A DNA stretch of 64,000 bases from positions 124,001-188,000 of the forward strand of contig NZ_JAAKGO010000007.1 in NCBI RefSeq assembly GCF_011043525.1. The letters are read 5' to 3'. Of this stretch, positions 57,007-64,000 are shown piece by piece; positions within the stretch are counted from its first letter, which is position 1; every line of letters begins with the position of its first letter. The stretch comes from Sphingobacterium sp. SGG-5. Lineage in GTDB: Bacteria; Bacteroidota; Bacteroidia; Sphingobacteriales; Sphingobacteriaceae. Both the position numbers and the translations under genes were made by a program. Below the pieces are notes generated by a model. That model was not told where the DNA came from. It searched no databases and saw only the letters and a program-made list of their open reading frames with translations.

Positions 57007-58003
57007 TACAGAAGAGCCTCAGAAAGAATCATTCGTCAGTAAGATAAAAGGGTTTGGAAAACTGCTCCTTAATACCGGCAACGGATTTATGGAGGACAAT
57101 TGTATGAAGCTCAGCGCATCCCTGGCCTATTATACGGTTTTCTCTATAGGCCCCTTAGTCATGATTGTGATCTGGGCATTAGGGTTTTTCTATGGCACTC
57201 ATCTTGAAGGATCTACCGAAGCCAAAAATCAAGTGCTGTATGAGTTGAACGGCATCTTCGGTCCGGAAATCTCCAAACTGCTGGATAATGCTATTCAAAA
57301 AATATCCTTTGAAAACCGATCCAGCATTGGCCTTATTATCGGTATCAGTACGCTTGTCATTACATCGACTACAATTTTTGTCGATATTCAAAATTCGATA
57401 AACACCATCTGGAAAGTTAAAGCAAAACCGAAGAAAGGCTGGCTAAAATTAATCATCAACCGCTTGATTTCTTTCTCCATGATATTGGGATTAAGTTTTC
57501 TGCTTATGGCTTCTTTACTCATCAGCAGTATTATCGGGGTATTGACCAAACATATAGAAAGCTTCTTAAGTGGGTGGAATATCGGGCTGTTGGACTGGCT
57601 AAATACCGGGATTACTTTTGTAGTTATTGCGTTATTATTCGGCTTTATATTTTCTTTTCTGCCCGATGCAAAAGTACGTTTCAAAGATATTCTGGGCGGT
57701 TCTATATTCACGACTCTGCTTTTCATGATCGGAAAATATGGTATTTCATTATATCTTTCTAACAATGCCACGGCTACAGCTTACGGCGCAGCAGGATCTA
57801 TCATCATCTTACTGGCCTGGGTTTATTACTCTGCGGCCATTCTTTATTTTGGTGCCGAGTTTACCAAAGAATATGCCATCAAATATGGCCGAGGCATCAG
57901 TCCGTCGTCTTATGCTGTTTTGGTTAAACAGACCGAACTGGAGATCGATCCGGATACCGGTCGACGGGAAGTTGTTAAAAAGCATAATGAACCTGTAAAG
58001 TGA
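56990..58003 (+). CDS. YihY/BrkB-family inner-membrane protein
   Basis: A 337-residue membrane protein of the YihY (formerly ribonuclease BN/BrkB) family. Family motifs are 'NCMKLSASLAYYTVFSIGPLVMIVIWALGFFYG' at the start of the first membrane segment, 'TTIFVDIQNSINTIWKVKAKPKKGWL', 'YGAAGSIIILLAWVYYSAAILYFGAEFTKEYA' (the conserved last two segments); about six segments in all. The biochemical function is not settled. It overlaps the acyl-CoA ligase by 17 bp, so the two are cotranscribed. Its stop is followed after 20 bp by the 21-bp phased array. Confidence 0.9.
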   Translation: MQNINNTEEPQKESFVSKIKGFGKLLLNTGNGFMEDNCMKLSASLAYYTVFSIGPLVMIVIWALGFFYGTHLEGSTEAKNQVLYELNGIFGPEISKLLDNAIQKISFENRSSIGLIIGISTLVITSTTIFVDIQNSINTIWKVKAKPKKGWLKLIINRLISFSMILGLSFLLMASLLISSIIGVLTKHIESFLSGWNIGLLDWLNTGITFVVIALLFGFIFSFLPDAKVRFKDILGGSIFTTLLFMIGKYGISLYLSNNATATAYGAAGSIIILLAWVYYSAAILYFGAEFTKEYAIKYGRGISPSSYAVLVKQTELEIDPDTGRREVVKKHNEPVK

Positions 58004-58022
58004 AACAAGGGGGGGGAACTTA

Positions 58023-58463
58023 CTTGAACTGAAAAACGACGTTTTCCTAATTAAGAATGGAATTTTTCCGAACAGGAATTCGCCATTCTTAATCAAGAAT
58101 TCTCCATTCCTAATTAGGAATGGCTCGACCTAAACAGGAAAACTGTAAACCCAAACAAGAAATTCATAAACCTAATTAGGAATGCTATTTTCCCAGATGG
58201 GGATACCATTTTTTTAATGAAAGACAGAGCTTTCTTAAACAAGGAATGGACAAACTTAATCAGGGATGTCATTTTCCTAAGCAGAAACGCCGTATTCCTA
58301 ATCAGGAATTCTCCATCCTTAATTAGGAACAACTAAACCTAAATAGAAAAACTGTAAACCCAACTAGGAAATTCGTAAACCCAACTAGGGATGTTACTTT
58401 TCTAATTAGGGATAGCGTTTTTGTAGTCAGGGAATTGGCAAACCTAATCAGTCAAAAAATGCA
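58023..58463. repeat. 21-bp phased degenerate palindrome array (about 21 units)
   Basis: Units are a degenerate TTCCTAATTAGGAAT palindrome plus a 5-7 bp variable spacer. Unit starts (first C of CCTAA or its equivalent) are 58023, 58046, 58068, 58088, 58109, 58129, 58150, 58171, 58192, 58213, 58234, 58255, 58276, 58297, 58318, 58338, 58359, 58380, 58401, 58422 and 58443. Spacing is 21 bp in 15 of 20 steps and 20, 22 or 23 bp in the rest. Reading either strand gives broken F-L-I-R-N-type heptads, but frame slips and no start rule out a gene. It lies between the convergent YihY and DUF11 genes. Confidence 0.85.
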
Positions 58464-58598
58464 TTACTTGGAAAATCCCATATACCCCGAACTGTCTTAG
58501 TCGCACATATAGATTCGTCCGTTCGCCTGCTAAACAGAGAACAGTTATTGGAACAATATAAGTGCCTCAGATACGAAAATTGACAAAAAAATATAAAA

Positions 58599-58630
58599 AG
58601 AAAGCCAATGCGACAACACATTGGCTTTCT
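58599..58630 (-). terminator. Terminator of the large secreted-protein operon
   Basis: AGAAAGCCAATG and CATTGGCTTTCT form a perfect 12-bp stem with an 8-bp loop, followed on the minus strand by TTTTATATTTTTTT. It lies 38 bp after the end of the DUF11-type gene. The interval 58464-58598 shows nothing else I can name. Confidence 0.88.
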
Positions 58631-58667
58631 CTATGCAATACGGTAACCTTTCAGCAACTAAACGTCC

Positions 58668-61600
58668 CTACCGCAACGAATCCCTCCTACCCCAGTCGAC
58701 GGGAAGATCCGGATTGACTGTTCCGATTATCCGACCGACGTGCACCTGAATCTGACAAGGTTCACACTCCTTACCTCCACATATCGGAATAATCTTGATA
58801 TTATACACACCATTCTCCGCAAATTGATAAGGGAAGCTTTTCCCCGTACCCGTTATCACCTGATTACTACCCACACGTTGTATTTCCCAACGATAAGTGG
58901 CCGTACAACTTTCCGGTGTGCATCCAAAGTTAGGTGCCGTCAATACATAAGACCCTTTATTCACCCGGACTTTTTCACCGCATCTCGTGATCAGTCCTAC
59001 GTTGATATTGGCCGCCTTCTGCAAGATGCTTCTGCTGCTTTCAAACTGTACATTGCCATTATCGGCAGCAATCACCTGCGTAATCTTGATGTCCCGACTC
59101 AACCATTCTCCACAGTCGCACCGCGGTTCACAGCAGGTTACCGTAAACCGCTTGCTGATGATCTGACAATCTGATTTGGGATCTTTGATAACGATATGCC
59201 ATACTTGGTTACCCTCACAAGGGAAATTTGCAGGTAGAGTAAAACTGTAGCTGTTCGTACCATTACTCACTCCGGTCGCGATGACATGATATACCGTAGG
59301 ATTAACCGAGTTGATTAGATAGATATCCACGCCTCCTGAAGGACTACCACCAGACCAGGTAAATGTCAGTGGCTGACCGGGACAGATCCGTCCCGGACTC
59401 GTGATCTCCAGATTCGCCAAATCACAAGGCGGTTCCGTCGGTTCAGCAGTATAGCAGATAGTCTTTTCACAAACATTACAATTTACATCTTTCACCCGCA
59501 CCTTCAAGCAGAATGTAAGCTCAAAATCACAGCAGGGGATATCCAAAATACCCGGTTCCGTAATTTCGAGTTCGAGGACGCCATTGACGATCGATGCAGT
59601 CCCCAATCCCCACGAAAGATTTCCGGCAGGCATCGGTCCATTGCCCAATACCAGACCACCCAACGTTGTTGTTGTCGTCGAAAGCTGTCCGAATATACCC
59701 ATATTGGCCGGCTTACAATCGGGCGAACTATATTCCACATGAAAATCGAGCATAGTCACATCCACTTCCTGCAAGGGCACAGCACCTCCGGTCAATTGCA
59801 GGTAGAAATGACCGTCTCTTTGTACCAACTGCGCTTCAAAGCCCGGCACATCACAGCATTCCACACTGCGCACACAGGCTGCAGGTTCCAGCTCGCTGCC
59901 GAAAGTGGATTCTTGCAATGCCTGACCCTCATTCACCATAAGTCCCGTGGCATAGACTGTCACGTTACAGCAATTTGCACCCGACACCTTCTGTACGGGT
60001 ACCGTCACGGTAGTTGTTTCCCCCGGCATAATTTGTGCCGCAGGCGGCAGATTAAGTTGCATATTACCGGTAAGTGTATATCCCGTAATCGTGTTACCCA
60101 ACGCATCCTTTATCAGGATATCACCCGACCGCTGCACACAGTCCGGCAGATTATCCGTCAGTGTGATGTTATTCAACGGCACACTACCAATATTCGTGAT
60201 GTCGATAATGTAATTGAAGGTCTGGCCATTTTCAACAATCTCCTGATCTGCACGTTTGTTGACAATCAAGCCCCCATCCGCATCTATTGTATAAGCCACC
60301 GGCGACTGCAAATCGTTCTGCCCCGGCGTGGTCAATACCGCCTTGTTGATCTTTCCACCGTGCATCTGTGGCAGAATCAACGCATCAAAGGTGATGACCA
60401 ATACATTCATTTTGGTAAACTCACATTGCCCCGGCAGATTGGTAATGACAAAACTTGGGTTCTGCAGGTCCGAGGTAGAGGCCGTGACTAAGCCAGAAGG
60501 AATAGTCGGTTCTGGTGCCACTCCATAATAATTGTTACATTGATTCGCCGACGTGACACTTGTACTCGCGCCCATATAATACGTGTACGCTATAGAGCCC
60601 GGAATGATCTGCAGATTTTGGCTTGCCGCGGCACCCAAAGCATCGTTGATTGTCGCCGTCAGCGGTCCAGAGCCTTGGTTACCGACCTTAATCTGAAAAC
60701 GTATGGTATTTCCGACCGTATATAAGGGTGGGTTAAATGCATTCGGTGGGTCAATAATACATTTTTTAATCGAAGGAATAGCACGTGGAGCCTCTACTTC
60801 GAAAGTTGTCGAAGCTTCCGTGTTTTGAATGGTATCCACAATAACCGGACAATCTATATTGGGACAGGAAGTAGTCGTATTGCCACCGCCCGACGACCCA
60901 CCGCCGCCACCTATTGCAGCCTGGTAGCTAAGTTGCGCTGTATTGGTGATCATGTCGCCCGGATTAGCAGCCGGATCAATGGTAAAAGCGATATACAACG
61001 CAGCAGATTCATTGGGATCCAGCACGACATTGGTACCTGTAATGGTCACCGTATTGCCCGACTGGCTCCAGCTCCATCCCACTGGTGTATTTATAGCTCC
61101 GCCAAAAATGGCGTTATTCAAACTAATGCCCGACGGGAGGACATCCGTGACAACAAAATTTGTCCACGGTACATTCCCGTTATTCTTGATACCGATAACA
61201 TATCGACCATCGCAACCCGGCGACAGGTTGTATGTACTGGGGTCGCCCGATAACTGCTTTGTAAAGGATATACTGGCATTGGGGCTGACCATGGATGGAG
61301 AGGTCAACGTGAGCGTACCTTGCATCGTCTCGCAACTGCCATTGCCACCGTCGCCCAACCGCAGGTCAATATCGACATTATTGGTAATCGTAGAACCTTC
61401 CGGGGTACAGTTCTGCACCAGGACTTCATACGAGTTGTAGGCCTGCCCCGGGTTCCAAGTCAATATATTCACCGTATGGGTCGCTCCCGATACGATCTGT
61501 AAATTGGGATCGGCGAAAAGTGTACCATCAATACGATAGGTACCCAAGCCTGTTGGATTCGGATTATAATGCAAGACCAGTACCCGCCACCGCGATATTC

Positions 61601-62177
61601 CACAGGTCAGGTCGCCGCCCAAAAACTCTTGGTGTACAGTCCAATAGTTCGCCGCACGGCCAGTGACATTCACGGTTTGCTCACATTCCGTGATAGTTCC
61701 ATTGCAGTTCACTTCCACCTTTACCGTAAGCGTACCTACCGTACCATTACACGTCACATAAGGTGGGAATTTGAAATGCACATTAAAATTCCGGCTCTCA
61801 TTACCGGGCAACGGGTTTACGGTTTCGAACACATTGCCCCCTACCGCCTGAACCGGAACCGCCTCTGAAGTGACAAATTCGAGACCGGAGCTCGCCGTGA
61901 CGGTGACACGTGTTTGGCAGTTTGCCCCAAATGTGCCCGGCACCTGGATATTCAAAGGGATATTGTCGCCCGTCAGCGCTTCTTTAGGCACGCTGATCGT
62001 GACCGCAGCGCCGCTCAGCGAGCAAGTCGCGGTATTGTTGCCGGGAGTTAAAGTAATTGCCGGTGGCAATTGTGACGGTATCGGAGGCGATACCGTCTGT
62101 GCCACACTTTGCCTATTCATCAGTAGCCCCAAGACCAATAGGCCGCATATTCGTAGAGTTGATAATAACAGTTTCAT
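58668..62177 (-). CDS. Giant secreted cysteine-rich protein with DUF11-type repeats
   Basis: A 1169-residue secreted protein (signal peptide ending 'RQSVAQ'). At least two stretches are DUF11-like surface beta-sandwiches: residues about 310-415 ('SISFTKQLSGDPSTYNLSPGCDGRYVIGIKNNGNVPW', 'VTDVLPSGISL') and about 640-740 ('LIVNKRADQEIVENGQTFNYIIDITNIGSVPLNNITLTDNLP'). A Gly/Ser-rich linker lies near 430. The C-terminal third has many paired cysteines ('ECCDVPGF', 'CCDFELTFCLKV', 'CNVCEKTIC', 'CCEPRCDCGEW') and PKD/Ig-like strands. It has no T9SS-type C-terminal sorting signal I can recognise. It is 11 bp downstream of the barrel gene with which it shares a cysteine module, so the two probably form one surface structure. 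Confidence 0.75.
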   Translation of the reverse strand: MKLLLSTLRICGLLVLGLLMNRQSVAQTVSPPIPSQLPPAITLTPGNNTATCSLSGAAVTISVPKEALTGDNIPLNIQVPGTFGANCQTRVTVTASSGLEFVTSEAVPVQAVGGNVFETVNPLPGNESRNFNVHFKFPPYVTCNGTVGTLTVKVEVNCNGTITECEQTVNVTGRAANYWTVHQEFLGGDLTCGISRWRVLVLHYNPNPTGLGTYRIDGTLFADPNLQIVSGATHTVNILTWNPGQAYNSYEVLVQNCTPEGSTITNNVDIDLRLGDGGNGSCETMQGTLTLTSPSMVSPNASISFTKQLSGDPSTYNLSPGCDGRYVIGIKNNGNVPWTNFVVTDVLPSGISLNNAIFGGAINTPVGWSWSQSGNTVTITGTNVVLDPNESAALYIAFTIDPAANPGDMITNTAQLSYQAAIGGGGGSSGGGNTTTSCPNIDCPVIVDTIQNTEASTTFEVEAPRAIPSIKKCIIDPPNAFNPPLYTVGNTIRFQIKVGNQGSGPLTATINDALGAAASQNLQIIPGSIAYTYYMGASTSVTSANQCNNYYGVAPEPTIPSGLVTASTSDLQNPSFVITNLPGQCEFTKMNVLVITFDALILPQMHGGKINKAVLTTPGQNDLQSPVAYTIDADGGLIVNKRADQEIVENGQTFNYIIDITNIGSVPLNNITLTDNLPDCVQRSGDILIKDALGNTITGYTLTGNMQLNLPPAAQIMPGETTTVTVPVQKVSGANCCNVTVYATGLMVNEGQALQESTFGSELEPAACVRSVECCDVPGFEAQLVQRDGHFYLQLTGGAVPLQEVDVTMLDFHVEYSSPDCKPANMGIFGQLSTTTTTLGGLVLGNGPMPAGNLSWGLGTASIVNGVLELEITEPGILDIPCCDFELTFCLKVRVKDVNCNVCEKTICYTAEPTEPPCDLANLEITSPGRICPGQPLTFTWSGGSPSGGVDIYLINSVNPTVYHVIATGVSNGTNSYSFTLPANFPCEGNQVWHIVIKDPKSDCQIISKRFTVTCCEPRCDCGEWLSRDIKITQVIAADNGNVQFESSRSILQKAANINVGLITRCGEKVRVNKGSYVLTAPNFGCTPESCTATYRWEIQRVGSNQVITGTGKSFPYQFAENGVYNIKIIPICGGKECEPCQIQVHVGRIIGTVNPDLPVDWGRRDSLR

Positions 62178-62188
62178 GATCGTAAGAT

Positions 62189-64000
62189 TTATTGGTTGTC
62201 AAATTGGAAACACTTCGTGAATACACACGACTTACAGGTATTCTCATCATAGTACACCACCACCCGGAAGCAAACTTCATAATTCAGCCTGCAACAGGAA
62301 GCATCAAATCCCGCCAACGGACCAGGTAGACCAACGATAACATTCACCGGTATATTGCCCGTCATCGCACTGCCAGCCTGATACTTAATAACCTTGGCAG
62401 CATTCCCATTTGCATTCGGGTTAGCGGTGCTGTTCATAAATTGCAGGGCAGTGCTGGAATTGATGGTCGTACCGGGACGCAATATCATGCCCGATTCTTC
62501 CAGGATAGATACGCCCGACGAACATGGTGTTGGCTGTGCTGAATACGCAAAGGACAATACTTGTACTTCGACAGCATATAACGGATGGTTGGCTACTAAA
62601 TCACCAGCAAACTGAAATTGATTGCCCTGTCCGTTATACGGCGTGATCTGCATATTTTGAAGGTCCATGGTCAGTTCATCACACTCTTTACAGATACATT
62701 CCGGCAGGCTGTCCAGCGACAAAGCAACACCCGGCTGGCACAAGATCGGACTGGGATCCAGATCATCTCCCTGAAGCCCAATGCCTATACTGGTCACTGA
62801 TGGCGGCACGAGCACTTCCACACAATACTGTACCGAGGACGATGTACTGCCCAGCTGTGTCTGTAAGGTTGTATTGGGTGCGACTAAGGTATAGCTCAAT
62901 GCATTGTATCCCTGATCAAATAAGTTGAGACCAGAGCCCGGCTGTGCATAGGTCAGATCGCCCGACGTGCTGGAATACACCGAATTAAAACATATTCTGT
63001 ATTTCCTGTTCTCTCCTTCATAACCCATACAGGTAATGGTATCGTTTTCTATGCGAAACTGTATATCACAATTGCCTACTGAAAAAAATTGAGGACCAGA
63101 CGCCAAACCTGTGCTCGCCTCTCGCACCTGCCAACGGTACATACCATCGGGCAAGGCACCTTTGGCCATTTGCACAATGGAGACGGACAATGCTTCGGAT
63201 GTCGTATGATAGCTTTGTGCCGGGCGACCTTGAGCATCCACACGCTGGAGCTCAACAATATATTTCGGTGAAGGAATTTTATTCCCGAGGAGTTGCCACC
63301 GTAGCTCTTTGACCGGCTTTTCTTGCGAAAACCGGGCATTGTTCTTGGGCAGCACCGCAGTTAAAATCCGCTTCCTGTCCGGATTTTCATCAGATTTCAG
63401 CTTTTTACTTTCAAATAGTGGATTATCACCTTTTTGTTCACCTTCATAAAGTGGATTTTTGCTCTTCGCCACTTTTGGACGTTTTGTTTTACCCAATTGA
63501 AAGTTAAGCCCCAGCTGTACAGTAGAGATGTTCCAGTTTTCTTCTGTTTCACGATCAATAGACTTTGATTCGACAAAATTTCCATAGGTTTCCCCATTGA
63601 TCACCGTTCCTTCAGGAAGTCCCAAGGCTCTTTCCTTGACCTTCATTTGGGAAGTTATCAGGCTGCCTTCTGTCCATATCTGTATTCTATCCGAAAGCGG
63701 ATAAGCGATCCGTAATCGGGGTGAGACCAACCAGGAGGAGGACCTAACTTCCTCACGGGCATATATTTCTTTGCGGACCGGAGCACCCGCTGCACCTGAA
63801 ATTTCTTGTTCTAATCGATAATCCGCCTGCTTCCAGTATGATTGTCCGGTTTGTAAAATTCCAGACAGCAGAAATTTGCCGGCTTGAAAATTAGCCTGTG
63901 GTCCTATCCGCCATCCGTAATTGCTTTGTCCCGAAGAACTGTTGCTGCTCTCAAAAAGGCTTGAAGAGAACTTTTCGTCTACCGCAAAGCCCGACCGGGA
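62189..64000 (-). CDS. Outer-membrane barrel plus cysteine-rich protein, partial (runs off the window)
   Basis: At least 603 residues; the frame is open to the right edge, so the start is missing. The first visible ~165 residues alternate like barrel strands ('GWRIGPQANFQAGKFLLSGILQTGQ', 'SPRLRIAYPLSDRIQIWTEGSLIT', 'NISTVQLGLNFQLGKTKR'). A charged Lys/Pro-rich linker follows, then a secreted domain ('RWQLLGNKIPSPKYIVELQRVDAQG', 'YRWQVREASTGLASGPQFFSVG') and a Cys-rich end. The last ~150 residues share a module with the neighbour: 'CKECDELTMD' ... 'CCRLNYEVCFRVVV' ... 'CKSCVFTKC'. Probable role: outer-membrane anchor or secretion partner of the next protein. An internal GTG or ATG at 63730 is not the true start. 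Confidence 0.75.
   Translation of the reverse strand, partial: SRSGFAVDEKFSSSLFESSNSSSGQSNYGWRIGPQANFQAGKFLLSGILQTGQSYWKQADYRLEQEISGAAGAPVRKEIYAREEVRSSSWLVSPRLRIAYPLSDRIQIWTEGSLITSQMKVKERALGLPEGTVINGETYGNFVESKSIDRETEENWNISTVQLGLNFQLGKTKRPKVAKSKNPLYEGEQKGDNPLFESKKLKSDENPDRKRILTAVLPKNNARFSQEKPVKELRWQLLGNKIPSPKYIVELQRVDAQGRPAQSYHTTSEALSVSIVQMAKGALPDGMYRWQVREASTGLASGPQFFSVGNCDIQFRIENDTITCMGYEGENRKYRICFNSVYSSTSGDLTYAQPGSGLNLFDQGYNALSYTLVAPNTTLQTQLGSTSSSVQYCVEVLVPPSVTSIGIGLQGDDLDPSPILCQPGVALSLDSLPECICKECDELTMDLQNMQITPYNGQGNQFQFAGDLVANHPLYAVEVQVLSFAYSAQPTPCSSGVSILEESGMILRPGTTINSSTALQFMNSTANPNANGNAAKVIKYQAGSAMTGNIPVNVIVGLPGPLAGFDASCCRLNYEVCFRVVVYYDENTCKSCVFTKCFQFDNQ

Noticed and set aside
58114-58332. 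Minus-strand gene coding F-L-I-R-N heptads
   Set aside because: The heptads arise from the 21-bp palindromic array and appear on both strands; the frame breaks wherever a unit is 20 bp long.
58023-58463. CRISPR array
   Set aside because: Repeats are 14-16 bp, degenerate and palindromic with 5-7 bp gaps; CRISPR repeats are near-identical with spacers of 25-40 bp. No cas genes are present.
59739-60491. 250-residue plus-strand open frame inside the DUF11-type gene
   Set aside because: It lies opposite a well-supported secreted protein, is rich in His/Arg/Thr from antisense reading and shows no domain.

Overview
The window looks like a chromosomal segment of a Bacteroidota bacterium, most likely family Sphingobacteriaceae (Sphingobacterium-like). 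The reasons are promoters of the Bacteroidota type (TTTG, about 19-24 bp, TAnnTTTG), weak or absent Shine-Dalgarno sequences, many outer-membrane barrels and lipoproteins, a Rho with a long charged N-terminal insert, DUF4202/DUF6157/DUF4382/DUF4342 families, a CxxC-bearing AraC regulator beside copA, and a BadF-type GlcNAc kinase. No rRNA, phage, IS element or CRISPR array was seen.

Layout. 0-7.4 kb is accessory: a scar joining a WYL-domain fragment to an ADP-ribosyltransferase fragment, a complete split-HipA (HipB-HipS-HipT) toxin-antitoxin module with a palindromic operator, and many small stand-alone genes (DUF4202, YdeI, two VOC proteins, a small tyrosine phosphatase, DUF1456, DinB, two tandem barrels). 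7.4-16.7 kb is an amino-sugar catabolic cluster on the minus strand (nagA, nagB, LacI regulator, two Tat-exported and one lipoprotein Gfo/Idh/MocA oxidoreductases, a FucP/NagP-type transporter, a secreted esterase). Two copies of the same palindrome, each next to a -7 element, suggest one LacI regulon with two promoters. 16.9-19.9 kb has a DUF4382 lipoprotein, an aminotransferase and prephenate dehydrogenase. 20.1-26.4 kb is a TetR-TolC-adaptor-RND efflux operon, followed by tRNA-Leu(CAA). 26.8-35.5 kb holds an HU-like protein, a Crp-led operon of DUF1801/DUF6157 proteins, an RluA-type pseudouridine synthase, an aldo/keto reductase, Dps and FabV. 35.5-38.7 kb is a copper module (AraC-like sensor, CopA, metallochaperone).

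38.8-39.6 kb is the strangest locus: a GIY-YIG nuclease gene whose 3' end runs into a 5' tRNA half, a terminator, an intact tRNA-Asn(GTT), then three 111-112 bp tandem copies of a defective tRNA-Asn in which the 5' anticodon arm is replaced by a 16-bp palindrome. The tRNA half in the nuclease gene and the three defective tRNAs break at the same tRNA position. 39.7-58 kb is mostly housekeeping: MgtE, a large protease/propeller/barrel protein, PssA, Rho, two BadF kinases, YbaB, a UPF0173 hydrolase, glutathione peroxidase, an M61 peptidase, acyl-CoA ligase and a YihY membrane protein. 58.7-64 kb encodes two very large secreted/outer-membrane cysteine-rich proteins that share a module.

Two convergent intergenic regions carry degenerate dyad arrays with strict helical phasing: about 21 units of 21 bp at 58.0-58.5 kb and about 10 units of 22 bp at 27.9-28.1 kb. 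They are unrelated in sequence but alike in architecture and position, and together with the tRNA-hairpin array they are the best candidates for undescribed biology here. All family names are recognition by eye; no database search was run.
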